Below are positions 46,491 through 58,659 of a stretch of 64,000 bases of DNA, in pieces. The stretch is taken from positions 124,001 to 188,000 of the forward strand of contig MCGO01000037.1 of NCBI GenBank assembly GCA_002104985.1. Reading direction: 5' to 3'. Numbering within the stretch: the first letter of the stretch is position 1; every line of letters begins with the position of its first letter. The notes beneath the pieces are model-generated. The model saw only the letters and a program-made list of their open reading frames with translations. It searched no databases and was not told the DNA's origin. The stretch is from Rhizoclosmatium globosum (Eukaryota; Chytridiomycota; Chytridiomycetes; Chytridiales; Chytriomycetaceae). A program made the position numbers and the translations under genes.

Positions 46491-47219
46491 GATGATCCTT
46501 TAGATCCAACTATTTATTCGACTTAAAATGAATGAGCTTTGAGATTAGAAAAATTCTATTTTGGCTCAAATACTGCTCCTATGGTAACAATGCTAACCAA
46601 ATTGAAGGTCAAGGCTTTATTCCGAGTCCTTCAAACTGTTTTACGTCTTCCAGATACTACTTAAATTATTTTTATGTGGTAAAGGGATGTGTTAACTCAT
46701 TTAGGCTCATATAAGGTGTTTATGTTACAATAAACTCTGTCAGGAACCACGAGAAATGTTTGAACATTAATATCTACCTGCCAGAATTAGTGTTTATCAA
46801 ACAAAATAACGTGGGAAAGTAGTGAAAGTGGTAGAATATGATTAACCTGTCTAAAAGCTCATTAGACTTCTGAGCTATTATCAAAACCGCCATCAACTTA
46901 GTAAGATTGATACTTAAAGCTTTATAACATATGTTTTCATAACAAAAATGTGTATATTTTGTATTGCAATAGAGGAAGAGTATTTAACGGCTGACATTGA
47001 CCTTGTGTTTGAGTTGAGCCTATCTAGAAACTCAATTTCTCGTAATCAAGACGCAGTTTTTAATTATTCCTTTTTCTAATCCATAAATATGCTGATGAAC
47101 TATCTTCATTCAAAATTTGGATGGTGTGAGAGGAAGGGATGAGAAATAAACTGTGAAGTTGTTGGTTTAGTTGTGGCTCGGAATTTTTTCATGTGGGTCG
47201 GATTTTCTCACTCACTCCT
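46491..47219. other. AT-rich transposon debris, no gene seen
   Basis: About 730 bases with many stops in all frames and no recognisable repeat boundary. Confidence 0.4.
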
Positions 47220-48008
47220 TGCTTTCATGGCTTCAACACTTCTGTTTGGTAAGGAGTCATTTCATCTGACAAGCTCTGGTGCTTCTTTGGCTTTGGAGTC
47301 CTGATTACAGATTCTTTGAAGCTAGAGATCAAGACTTCTTGGTTTGAACATTTCTTCATTGTTACAGCTGTTACAGCTGTTACAGCTGTTTTACCTCCTT
47401 CAGATTCTTTGTCAGTTTCAGAGTCAGCATCTTCATCTTTGGCGGGTACGAGTGATTGGATTGCTGCTGAAATGGGCGTGAGATCTTGAGTTGACTATTG
47501 CCGTTCTGGTTCTGGCATACTTTGACGTTCAACAAGACCGGGAACAATTGAATTCCAGAATCGATACTTCCATCTTGCTGCAGCAGAGTCTCCTAAAATG
47601 TCCGCAATATAAACGTAGCAAGCCGGCTCCGCGCCAGGTTTGGTGCCCCCTTTACTTCTTTCAAGTACTCCAGCATGTCTTACAACAGTGGCTTGCATTC
47701 CTTTCCACCTGCTCCTGCAAAAATTGCCTGTCATGCCATCCAGTTGTGCATGACTCGTTTCGATAATAAGCGCTTTAGCAATCTGATTGGATAGAATGTT
47801 GCTGAATCAAGTAACTGAGTCAACAACTTACCATGTTTGGCATATGATTCCAATAGTCAGCTGTCACCACAGACTTGGTGTGTACTGTGTTCCAGTTGCT
47901 GCTGATACAATCCAAAAGTATGTCAATCACTTCAGATGGCCAGATGTAGGATGCCTTCCTTGCTGACTTTTGCACCCTTCTTTTTGGCGCCACTAAGGGT
48001 TGCAACAT
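47220..48008 (-). pseudogene. Myb/SANT-like accessory gene remnant of a Harbinger-type element
   Basis: Minus strand, probably two exons. The first (47820-48008) reads IWPSEVIDILLDCISSNWN and the second (to about 47490) continues with NFCRSRWKGMQATVVRHAG, a trihelix/Myb-SANT-like DNA-binding pattern. An acidic Ser-rich tail follows, including a triplicated ACAGCTGTA run near 47367-47393. Harbinger-type elements encode such a protein beside the transposase. Confidence 0.5.
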
Positions 48009-50124
48009 TTTGGTGCCATGGTGTTGCAGACAAAGAAAAATGAGAGGCCAGACCTCAAAATGCAGCTTGAAATGACAAACCCAACCCCAACCCTTGCAGG
48101 ATTTGATCTCAAACAGAATTGGCTGCCGACAACTAATGGAAAAAGTACCATACAGAAGAAATCTTCCACTTGAATCCTGTTCAATGTTGAGACACCTTCA
48201 ATGTGTAGCAGAAATTGGGTGTAACCTAGCAACTGTTTAGCAAATTGCAATGATAGGTAAAGCTAACTGGAAGCTCCTTGTGTGTTGTATCACAGCCCTG
48301 GACACTGTGTCACAGTGTTATATCCTTGGATTTTCCCATATGACTCATTGGAAAGGGTGTAAATAGGGTAATATTGGGACAACCCAAATTTGGAATGGAA
48401 AAGGAAACATCACTATCAAGCATGACACAAGTTGATCAAATGAAGCAAAATGACATATGTGGATCTTTGGCAGCGCCTTCAACCAGAGCCAAATTGAAAC
48501 AGTGTTTGATCTAAATCAACAGGCCAACCCCTCAAACCTCATTGTATCTATGTGGCGTCTACAGTAAACCCCTTCCTAATTTTCTAATTTTCCAATCTCT
48601 CTGATTGCCATTGCAATCAGGCCCTTGAAATTTGAACAAACTCATTCACTCTTTGCTGCCAGCAACTTTGTCCAAATCATATCAAAAAATGAGTAAAGTC
48701 TGATTTGAGTGCTTAAATGTCTTCTTGTGTCAGGCTGAACTCAATGACATTGTCATTTCCGGACTCACAAAAGACATTTAGGAGTGTGTTGTTTATGTTG
48801 TTTATGTGGTGGAAGCTCTTTTTCCAGTCTACGCTGTTGTTGACAAAGACGTATATGGTTCTGCCAACAACCTCTAATTGTCATATGTCAGTAGCAAGAC
48901 TGACATCAACAATATTGTGACGGATGTGGAGAAAAAAGTTGGGGAACTCAAAGTTGAAAAGTTGACAGAATCAGTTAGTAAGAAAATCAAAAAGGTAGAG
49001 TTACATTTGTAAAGTTGTTATATGCTGACATTAATTTGTCCTTCATTAAACAAGATATACAAAAATCTTCAAAGCTTCACTTTCACTGTTGTTCAATGTG
49101 ATCTTCAACATTCTATCCCACATTCCAGTTTCTCAAACCCTCCTAGAGTCCACTTTTTCCAACAATGCTAACAATAATTAGAGACAGGTCTTAACAAAGC
49201 ATTCCATGCAAACATAACAGCAATAACATTAGCAGACACTGCGGTTGCCTGTGAGTTCCAACTGAACTAGTAGGAGGAGATGCAATGATGTGCAGCAAGG
49301 ATGTGTACCCTCAGTTGTGGCATTCCTTATTGTTTCTGCAATCAAGAGATTTCATGTGCAAGTTAGAGTTGACGTGAGAGTTTAAGTGACGTTTGGGAGA
49401 AGTGAAAAGCGAGTCTTCTCTGAATTGGTTGGAGTTTTTTATTTTTGTTTCTTTGGTTGTAAGGATGTACTCGTTTTAACAAAAGCTCTTTCTCTTTGAC
49501 ATAAATTGGTCTTGTTTCTTTTGAGTTTGCCCATCAAAATGCCAAAAAAAAAAATAAAAAAATAATGAGAAAACAACATTTCACATGAAGCATGCAGCAT
49601 GCAGACTTATGTTTCATTTGAAACCACTCAACTCCATCTCTTTCAAAGCATCATCAATCTGCTTGAATTCATTGACCAAGATTTTAGCTTCGCAACACAG
49701 AATTTCAACTCGCTCGATCCAGCAGACTGGTCAAACATAACCACAAATTAAAGCCTCCTCATTTTAGGAAAATTTAAACAGCCTCGTGAAGGGAAGTAGG
49801 AGGTTGCAGTTTTCCAAGTTATCTGGTGCAAGAAGGATGTGGCACTTAAATTCAATATGTAAACTGAATATCAAGGTCAAAAGCGAACCCCCTACATTTC
49901 TTTTCAATTTTGCTCTTGAGAGCCTCTTTTGAGTTTTGCGATTTGATTTTGCTTTTCACCACCTAATCTTCTATGACAAAACTCTTCAAGAGGCCGTGGT
50001 TCAAAACTGCAACTCTGACCATCCCTTTCCACTGGTTTTGAACCGCCGCTTTTCAACATGATGCAACTGCGCTTCCAGACTTTTGTGTCTACACATTGAA
50101 TAAGTTAAAGCATTCTGTCATGGA
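48009..50124. other. Transposon-derived debris, no intact gene
   Basis: About 2.1 kb. A decayed frame is suspected at 48700-49015 (ends VEKKVGELKVEKLTESVSKK). 49922-50043 forms the left arm of an imperfect inverted repeat with 51395-51540. No complete gene. Confidence 0.4.
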
Positions 50125-50500
50125 GTCTAGCCTGGGTGCAAGTCAATTCCTTGTTGGAAGAGCAAAACACTTCATGGCTATTTAACATCAAGATAGCAAT
50201 CACATATCACATTTTGTGGTATTGCAACGTTACCAGGCCCTGCCACAAAACCAACAAAACAAGAGTGGCTTGTTCATTCTTGAGCCTGCCCATGTTGGAG
50301 ACAAGAATTCAATTGTTGTGGCTCCTCTCAATTCAATCAAAAGAAGAGCTCACATTATTTCTTATTTTCAGGATGGACAAAACGGTAAGTCTGGAAAGGT
50401 TTATTTGAATACGTATGCAGAACGTAACCTTTGGTCTATCATCTGCAAGAGTTACAATTTTCCTGCTGGATCTGACACTGAATCAATTTTGTCTGACTGA
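50125..50500 (+). pseudogene. Unrecognised transposon gene fragment
   Basis: A short frame reads ALPQNQQNKSGLFILEP, then VVAPLNSIKRRAHIISYF and LNTYAERNLWSIICK before a stop. A faint resemblance to the C-terminal region of fungal KDZ/Plavaka transposon proteins is noted but not secure. There is a stop upstream and no start. Confidence 0.25.
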
Positions 50501-52609
50501 GTCTCTCTTGAAAGTTATAAAAGCTGCTTTATGTTTCCATGAGAGAGCCATAATTTTGCATTTCATGCATTTGTAAGGCATTCTTAACAATTCAAATCTG
50601 AAAAATCCTAAGAAATGTATAGGTAATGTTGCATATGCTTCATCATGCTGCAAAATATTGGGTTGAGTTTTCTGATGTACTGTGTGTGATTGGAACAAAT
50701 TCAGAATGTGAGGAATAGGTAGAGTATATCAAAATCATTTTTCTTTAAGAGCCAGATGATTGTTGAATGACCAAGGATGTTAGATTGGGTTAGACAGTGC
50801 ATCCTATAGTCCAATAGCTATTAATCTAGTCCTGCAAGGCCAGGACAACAACTGGGTTAAGCCAGATCTTGTTGATGTTGATAGTGAGTGTAGCTTGGAC
50901 AAAGATGCATCTGAGATCCAGAGGACTCACTAAAAGGTTTGTATCCGCCTCTGCAAAAAAAAAAAAGGTGGAGAGCCACCACCTTGGATAAGGAATATTA
51001 CCTTTTAATTTGTTTTCATGGGTTGGTTGGGGCACAGTCAGAGGATGAGACTGAGAACTGGAGTCAGTCACTAGCAATCTGGTTGTAGCAACTGCTAAGG
51101 AGGATGGAAGAAGGAATAAGGGAGGGAACCAACTGTGTTGTAAAGAAAAAGATACGTGATTTATTCCTTCTCAAATGGGTTTACTTACACTTGGGAAGAA
51201 GGAAACCTTTTCCAGCCAAGGCAACTAAACCCAAATGTCCTTGGACCTCAAGTCTATTGAAGTTAAGAACTGCAATTGAGAATAAGGGTTGACAGAGGTA
51301 GGTGTTTTGGACAATTTTTTTTCAAAAGGGCAAAAAGTGGAGTTTTGATTTGTCTTCTTTTTGAATCCATGTCCCCCCCCTCTTGAAAGGGAGGGTCAGA
51401 GTTACTGTTTTGAACCATGGCCTCTTGGGGTGTTTCTTCATAGCAGTTTGCTGGTGAACGACGCAAAATAAAATTGTAAAACTCAAAAGAGCGGCTCCGA
51501 AACGCGGAATTGAAAAGTGAGGGTGAAAATTGTCCAAAACACCCAACTTTGACCACCCCTACTGCTACAAAGCAGCACCTCAATACGACGTCGTAGTTTG
51601 AATCCTCACCTCTGACACGCCTCCCTGTTGAACCAACACTTTTCAAAACATTGCTTTTCAAACACCCCCAAACTTCAACTTTTCATCTTGCCAAATTTCT
51701 TGAGTTGGGCCACCCCTAATGTATATGCTGGTAAGTGAGTTTTGTGTTTTGATTGGAGGACTTTCCTGTTTAAATATATCTGACACGAAAGTGTTGATTG
51801 CTGACCTGTTTATTTTCACTACAGTTTCACTAACTTCCTTAGAGAAGTCAAAATTTATTTTTTGCCTTTTTCTATACTGACAGAAGCTTTTCTCTCCATG
51901 CAAGTTCTTTACAATAGATGTACACCAAATCCTCACCAAAATAAACCAGGTTCTCAGAGCCTTTACTAGATGATAGATTGATACATTCTCATAATAATCC
52001 TAAAATTTTATGAGGATATTTCCCTTTCCCTTGATTTTTTTATTATATTAAGACAGTCATGCTTTCATCTCTTGGGATCCTTTTCAACTGGGTCAAGTTC
52101 CAATATACAGCTAGCTGCCTTTGGCTCCTCCGTGGATAGTTCTAGAGGTCATCAATTTGTTGAAACTACTGTTGCATTAATTTGTAGCATATTTGAGATT
52201 GTTGGGCTACTTCATTGTGTTCAACTATTTTGAGTCCATAAACAAACTCTCTTTCAAGAGAGCAATATATTGCTGCAGACATTGAGGCAAAAAGCACGTG
52301 GACATTTACAGTTTACATTAGTGAAAAGAACAAATTGTCAGTTATATCCAAGCAAAGGTTCTCTTGAGAAAAAAAGGGTTGATTTGTATTTTTCCACATC
52401 ACTCCATCTACCAAATCACAGACCAAATGCAAAGTTGCTCCCCTGACTCCCTCCACGCACTGGCACATACCTCCATCAGCCAGCTTCTTCTTAATGGGGT
52501 CAAATGCTTCAAACAGGTGGCCAAAATGACTCATTTGAAATGCTACTCTCTTTTGTTCATCACTCAACCACACAGCAACACTTGCATGGCGGCTCAATAC
52601 CGGGACAAG
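50501..52609. other. Transposon-derived debris, no intact gene
   Basis: About 2.1 kb. Holds the right arm (51395-51540) of the inverted repeat noted above. No supported gene on either strand. Confidence 0.4.
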
Positions 52610-52839
52610 CACCAAATATTACAGAGAGTTTGAAAAGATTCATCAAATTCTATTTGAAGACTACTTCAAATGGCCACAATAGAGATGTGCTGGATTTATC
52701 GGGGATCGAAATACCGCTAAAGTCCGGTAATCAACGATCCCTCGCATCGTCACTTACCGTTCTTTATCACTTACCGTTCTGTATCGTGCAACATCGTGCA
52801 ATATCGCTTCAAGATTTGAAGTGAGAAAAATGCTCAACA

Positions 52840-52900
52840 TGGGAGTCGAACTAGCGCTGCCTCAGCGACTGCCCTCGATCATACCACTAAGCTAAACATC
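52840..52900 (-). promoter_or_regulatory. tRNA-like module near left end of AAT copy 1
   Basis: Minus strand: A-box-like TAGCTTAGTGGT (52883-52894) and B-box-like AGTTCGACTCCC (52840-52851) at tRNA-like spacing. It points toward the TIR. Confidence 0.6.
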
Positions 52901-52960
52901 TACGAACTGGGGTGATTCGGTTATAATTATATCTCTATTTACCATTCAAATCAAGATCAA

Positions 52961-53718
52961 TCAAAGAAAGGGTGTTAGGGCTGGCTGGTTTGCTCGCCGC
53001 TTGAATGGAACAATGAGACCCAGTTGGCGGCCGCGCAACCCCACATACCCTTTATCTGCCAAAACTCGTTCCCCAGGCGAAATTGTCGGATGGTCCTTGA
53101 CGTACATGGTCATATCATGCACTGCACCCTTGAACATCTGTTAGATAGTTAGGGCTGAACGATGAAGACAAATACAAAGATAACTTACCTTCTTCCCCAT
53201 CCAACAGATATTGCCGCGGTTGTCTGTCAAGCATTGAACTTTGACGCAGTGTCGCTTGTACTTTCCAGAGTAAAAGCCCTTTTGATTGCGTTGTGGGCGT
53301 TGTATGTAAACCTGTACATTCTTAGCTTCTCTCCTTTAAAAATAGATAAACGCACCGGAAAGGCATCTAAGTTCAGCCGAAACCTCACATCAAAGGAGCC
53401 GTCGGTAATGTCATTCTCGTCATCCCAACGAGCATCCCAAGCCGCCTCTAACTCATTTATCACCTGCCCCAGATACATCACTCCGGCTTTAACCTTAGCA
53501 GCAGCGTATCCATACGACTTCAGGCCCAAGTATTCAGCAGTGGCTCGTTTTGTGGTGTTAGTTTTGATACTTTGCATGACGTCAAACAGGTATTTGCGGG
53601 TTTTGATGACTGTTCCTCGACCACAGTATTTGATATAGATGCGTTCCATAGTTTCGACATCCAATCCTGTTGAGGCTCTCATACAGCCAATCACAAACGA
53701 CCATGGAGGACGCGGCAT
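52961..53718 (-). CDS. DDE_Tnp_4 transposase of AAT copy 1 (apparent frameshift)
   Basis: Exons 53189-53718 and 52961-53137 (GT..AG intron). The N-terminal part has the first catalytic Asp in LDAFPVRL. After a change of frame around 53325-53345 the homologous sequence resumes: NQKGFYSGKYKRHCVKVQCL, then across the intron FKGAVHDMTMYV, then GERVLADKGYVGLRG and VPFKRRANQP. These match DDE_Tnp_4 (Harbinger/IS5-like) transposases. As written, the first frame meets a stop at 53227, so the copy is probably inactive unless a very short intron or a sequence error lies there. Confidence 0.7.
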
Positions 53719-53781
53719 TCTTTTGGTTTTCTTGATGGTGCCATTTCCAAAATCACGTCACCGTGACCAAAGTCTCCTGAA

Positions 53782-54640
53782 ATGACAAAGTTATCGCAAA
53801 CAACTCCACGTAAGGGCAAGGATGCTGGAGACGACTCTTTTGACAATGATGCATCTTTCTTTATTTCTCCAAAGAAGAGAAAGCTGTTGGGTATGATGTG
53901 AGGTTCTCTTTTCCTTTTTTATCACCCTGATACAAGGAAACAGCTACGCTGCCGCACGGGGTTCTGAACGTCAAAAGTACTTCCTCACTGCTGATAAGAT
54001 TGAGGAGTACACCCAGAAGAAGCTTGACCCAAACAGTTTGAAGAAGAGACGTGAAACCTTGGACCAACTTGCAGACGACTACAACAAAGCCGGAGAAGAT
54101 GATGGCGATATTGTCATGGCTGTCACTGAATCCATCGCAGCCTCGTCTACTGATCCAGTGACTCGGCTCTACCCGCTCATCAAACTCTTGACTTCTCACG
54201 TTGGACACTTGGCAGCTACCGCCGAGGCCATTAAGAAGCGGCTTGACCTTCAGGATCACAAGGCTAACATTCGTCTTGTGAAGGCCGCAGGGATCTCTGA
54301 TCAAGAGCTCGAAATGTCGAAAATGTCAAAAACAGACAGGCTTAAGATGGTGGCAGCTGGTAAGAAGGCAGAAAAGAAGGAGGCTGGAAAGAAGAGTAAG
54401 AAGGAGATTATCAAGAAACGTCCTGCAAAGAAGAAGGAAGTTGTAGTGTTGGATTATGAGTCCAGTAGTGAGTCCAGTGTAGACAGTGAGAATGCAGCAG
54501 AGGATGATGATGATGATGAGGATGAGGATGAGGAACAGGATGATGGAGATATTAAGGAAGTTAATGACTCCTCTGATGATGACCTCGAAGAGGAAGAAGA
54601 AATTCAGTTGAGACCACGTTCAAAACGCAGAAAGCAATAA
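53782..54640 (+). CDS. Accessory protein of AAT copy 1, Lys-rich with acidic tail
   Basis: Exons 53782-53890 and 53937-54640 give about 270 residues. An N-terminal Thr/Pro/Lys-rich segment is followed by a helical part (YFLTADKIEEYTQKKLDPNS), a Lys-rich linker and a long Glu/Asp/Ser tail ending in RPRSKRRKQ. No Myb domain is recognisable. It is divergent from the transposase with about 60 bp between starts, the arrangement of two-gene Harbinger-type elements. Probably a DNA-binding or nuclear-import partner. Fragments of its acidic tail recur in the shorter copies 2 and 3. Confidence 0.6.
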
Positions 54641-54787
54641 CTCAATCTCATTTACCTGTTTTTGAATAAAGTCAAACAGAATACCTTTATTTTTATTAAA
54701 AAGACATCAAATGCACGGTAAAAGATTTTGGGTTGATAAGTATCATTCCGGTATATTCTTGTTATATTCTTGTAAAAGTATCAGTCC

Positions 54788-54850
54788 GTTGCTCAGTGGT
54801 CTTGACTGCGGTGTTGTTCGCCCAACGCGCCAGGTTCGAACCGTGGCGAG
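54788..54850 (+). promoter_or_regulatory. tRNA-like module near right end of AAT copy 1
   Basis: A-box-like TTGCTCAGTGGT and perfect B-box core GGTTCGAACC about 40 nt apart, followed by CTTTTA. Points toward the right TIR. Confidence 0.65.
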
Positions 54851-55520
54851 GCACTTTTATCCCTCAATGGCACACAAATGCGACGCGAAGGACGATCGGT
54901 AAAGATCGGTAAACCACGATAAATTACCGGCGAATAACGATATATACCGTGCTTTACGGTATGGGACGGTAATCGCTGATATGGTACGATAATTATCGTG
55001 CCTCTATCGGTCATTAGCGATAACGACGATAGCTGCGATCCAGATCGGTAAATAGCGTACCAATACCGATCTTTATCGGTATTCTCAGAAATCCAGCACA
55101 TCTCTAATACAATGAATCATTTTCAGTGGACGCTTTTGAATGCTCAGGGTTTTACTCAATCACATTGCCAACACTGTCATTGCAAATAATTCTTACTTCC
55201 AGCAGGATGGCAAAAGGTCTGTGCAGCATGGAAGGTTCTCTGTTATGGGTTCTGTGCATCCATTTTGACTCTTTTTGGGATAGAGTACCTACAATCTCCA
55301 ACAGCATAGGAGTGATAAGATTGTTCACCAAAAATGCTGAGCAAGGCTTCACTGGCATGTTAGGATTGTTGGATTGTACGCACTGGGTTTGCAAGAATTG
55401 CCCTCAAGTGCTGAAAGGACAGTACAAAGGGAAAGATGAGAGCAACTGTGATTCTGGCAGCTGTTGTGTCATATGATTTCTGGATATGGCACGATTTTTG
55501 GGCTTCCAAAAACAATCAAT

Positions 55521-56096
55521 AGAGATGTGCTGGATTTATTGGGGATCAAATTACCGCTAAAGTCCCTTGCTTATTGATCTTAATCACTTACGGTTCCGTA
55601 TTGTGCAATATTGATTCATGGTCTAAAGTGTGAAGAATGCTCTACGCAGGAATCAAACTACGGCAGCGAAGGCGACTGCATCCGTTCACACCCACTGAAC
55701 TAAATATATTGACAATTCAAATCAAGATCAATCTAGACTCTAATGGTAAGTAAGGTGTCGATAGTCTTTTAATAAACCAAGACCTCCATTACTGATTACC
55801 CATTGTGTACTTGGTTGATGTGTGTATGAGTGTTTAGTCTAGTGAGTACAGTGCGGACAGAGGATGCGGTAGAGGATGATGATGATGAGGATGAGGATCA
55901 GGATGTTGGAGATAGAAAGGAAGTTAATGACTCCTCTGATAATGATGTTGAAGAGGACGAAGAAATTCAGTTGAGGCCACCGGTAAAAGATTTTGGGTTG
56001 ATGAGTATCATTTTGGTATATATTTTTGTTAGGTTTTTCTTTATGTATCAGTTCGTTGCTCAGTGGTCTTGACTGTCAGAAATACAGCACATCTCT
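55521..56096. mobile_element. AAT-family non-autonomous copy 2 (576 bp)
   Basis: Same TIRs (right end with one change, AATACAGCACATCTCT), duplication AAT at 55518-55520 and 56097-56099. Keeps a tRNA-like module on the left (minus, about 55646-55705), a piece of the accessory gene's acidic tail (55850-55985), and only the A-box TTGCTCAGTGGT on the right. Internal deletion derivative of the full-length element. Confidence 0.9.
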
Positions 56097-56242
56097 AATG
56101 ACATCAATGTCCTCTCAAAGTCTCCATTATAGTTGCCTCCTTGCAAGTGGGAGATACAAGAAAAATTATGGTCAATGGATGGGGAGTACCATCAGTACAG
56201 TTGTTGCAATATCACACTGATAAGAATTGAAAGAATTCCAAT

Positions 56243-57608
56243 AGAGATGTGCTGGATTTCTGAGGATACCGATAAAGATCGGTATTGGTACGCTATTTAC
56301 CGATCTGGATCGCAGCTATCGTCGTTATCGCTATTGTCCATTTTCTCCAAAATCAAACTTTCACGCACTTTTTTCCTTGAATCTCCCCTACCAGCCACAC
56401 CAAAAAACAGATTCGCGTGCTAACTAAACTCAATCTGGATTGTATTAAGAGACACGTTATGAATCTGCAAGGAAGACAGATTTATTTTGTGAAGAGAAAC
56501 GATGGAGAGCAGAAAACAATTGTCAGTTTAGCAAAGGAAACGGAACACTTCCTCATTAAATATTACTACTGGCAAATACCTTTCATTTATTAACCTAATA
56601 CTCATTGTAAGAAAGATTTGTTAATAAATTAGTAAGCAACACCTTCCCCTTTCTTTCCTTTTTTGGTGAGGAGTTTGATTTGGCGCAGCGCGCGCAATAA
56701 TGACCGATAGAGGTACGATAATTATCGTACCATATCAGCGATTACCGTCCCATACCGTAAAGCACGGTATATATCGTTATTTGCCGGTAATTTATCGTGG
56801 TTTACCGATCTTTATCGATCGTCCTACACGCCTCATTTTTCTCTCATTGAGGGATAAAAGGGCCTCAACACGGGTCGAACCCGGGACGTAGGCCGTTCAA
56901 CAACGCTGTCAAGACCACTGAGCAACAGACTGATATCTTCGGAAAATACTAACAAAAATATATACCAAAATCATACTCATCAACTCGAAATCTTTTACCG
57001 TGCATATGAAGTCTTATAATTTAAGTGAAGGTATTCCGTTTGACTTTATTCAAAAACAAATAAATGAAATTTAGTTATTGCCTTTCTGTGTTTTGAACGT
57101 GGATCATCAGAGGAGTCATTAACTTCCTTTCTATCTCCAACATCCTGATCCTCATCCTCATCATCATCATCCTCTGCCGCATCCTCACTTTCCGCACTGG
57201 ACTCACTAGACTAAACACTCATACACACATCAACCAAGTACAAAATGGCTAATCAGCAACGGAGGTCTTAGTTTATTACATAATAAAAGAATATCCACAC
57301 CTTACTTACCATTAGAGTCTATATCATCTTGTCTTGATTGGTCTTGATTTGAATCGTAAATAGGGCTATAGTCCTAACCGATTTCTCGTCTGCAGTGGAT
57401 GTTTAGCTTAGTGGGTGTGACGGGAGCCTGTAGCTTTCGCTTCCCTACTTCGACTCCCGTTGAAAGAGTTTTACCAACTTTAGACCCTGAATTGATATTG
57501 CACGATCCGGAACGATAAGCGATAAAGAACGATAAATGACGATGCGAGGGACCGTTGATTACCGGACTTTAGCGGTATTTCGATCCCCGATAAATCCAGC
57601 ACATCTCT
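56243..57608. mobile_element. AAT-family non-autonomous copy 3 (1,366 bp), inverted
   Basis: TIRs at both ends, duplication AAT at 56240-56242 and 57609-57611. Orientation is opposite to copy 1. tRNA-like modules face outward: minus at about 56871-56925 (GGGTTCGACCCG) and plus at 57403-57459 (TAGCTTAGTGGG, TTCGACTCCC). A remnant of the acidic tail lies at 57095-57200. Contains a further 364-bp insertion. Confidence 0.9.
56334..56697. mobile_element. 364-bp TA-flanked insertion inside AAT copy 3
   Basis: It interrupts subterminal sequence that is continuous in AAT copy 1. TA is repeated at 56332-56333 and 56698-56699, and the insert begins TTG and ends CAA. No ORF of note. A TA duplication fits a Tc1/mariner-type non-autonomous element; the TIR is too short to be sure. 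Confidence 0.6.
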
Positions 57609-58659
57609 AATAAATACTTCAACTGCTGCCAAGATTGTTGCCCAATTCAACTGAATGTGATTCCAGAGGCGGCTTTTTGTAGATGGGTGTCAGGTGTGCC
57701 CTGGTGCCAATCAAGGCATCACAAAAAGAGGTGATAGCATTCATAGATTGCACAAGGAAGGTGTCTGCTATAGCCTGGATAGTGCTGGAAATTGGGACTA
57801 GGGTGTGTATGTTTATGATGGTGTCAGCTATGGCATAGAGGATGTGGGAAATCAACAAAAGTTGTTTTATTTATTGACTAAGATTGAACAAACTCTTCAA
57901 CACGCGATAAGACTCCTCTTTTCACAACTAACTCCAATTCCACACGTACACAGTAGTTGATACCTTCTTCTTATGACCTTGCACTCTTTAGAGAGATGAT
58001 ATGGAAAAATGGATTTGAGTCTAAATTGGTTCAATGTTCTTGTCCAATATGGTTGAGAGATGCTGGTTCAGTAAATCCATGGTTGTCACAAAGTGGTCTT
58101 CTATACAGTGCAACCACCTCAAAGAGGGTCTTGCAAACCATAGAAATCCTTGTTGATTTTATTAGAATCCGCAATACCTTGCTGCAAATTGGAGATGATC
58201 CAGCATTGGGTCAACAGGTGCCAGTGGCTGTATTCTGAACAGCAAGCCATTGGATCTTGGGTGTGCTCACATTTAAAGAAATTTTTTGAAACACGTGGAA
58301 CTGTTTCCCATGTCTTGCCTCAATCTTTCAAATTCCCCTGTTTTTGGCTTTTGCTAAAACAAGATGATCTCATTTTAACTTATGGAAGGTTAAAAGCTTG
58401 CTACCAATTCAAAAATCAACCAATCTTAAGCATGATACCACAGAACTAAAGCTGGAGGTTGAGGGAAATGAACAAAGTCTCTTATCTTATTAATTTTTTT
58501 CTTTCAAGTGTTTCAATATAGTCAAAGAGTGGCTCCCAATCAAAGCTTAATTGCACAATGTTGGCAACTGCATTAAAACAAAATGGATGAAAATCACGTG
58601 CATGGCGGTAATCCTCCTTTAAGACATTGAAAAATTTAAGGCGTGTGTTCACAGTTTCA

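Larger units (their letters stand above)
52681..55105. mobile_element. AAT-family TIR transposon, full-length copy 1 (2,425 bp)
   Basis: TIRs AGAGATGTGCTGGATTT and AAATCCAGCACATCTCT, with the target duplication AAT at 52678-52680 and 55106-55108. Two divergent genes (transposase minus, accessory plus). Many short GGTAAA/CGATAA-type subterminal repeats, and tRNA-like modules facing outward near both ends. Confidence 0.92.
52610..57690 (+). pseudogene. Harbinger-type (plant-transposon-protein-like) transposase remnant, interrupted three times
   Basis: Pieces lie at 52610-52680, 55106-55520, 56097-56242 and 57609-57690. Reading across them: ILFEDYFKWPQ, then GFTGMLGLLDCTHWVCKNCP with GQYKGKDESN, VSYDFWIWHDFW, NDINVLSKSPLY and LWSMDGEYH. 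This is the order seen in PF04827-type Harbinger transposases. The breaks are three insertions of the AAT-duplicating TIR family. Confidence 0.65.

Noticed and set aside
53162..53638. Plus-strand 158-residue frame
   Set aside because: Shadow of the minus-strand DDE transposase, whose conserved motifs lie on the opposite strand.
52840..57459. The tRNA-like modules of the AAT family as true tRNA genes
   Set aside because: They keep A- and B-box-like motifs but no acceptor stem pairing or consistent anticodon arm, so they are listed as regulatory-type modules only.
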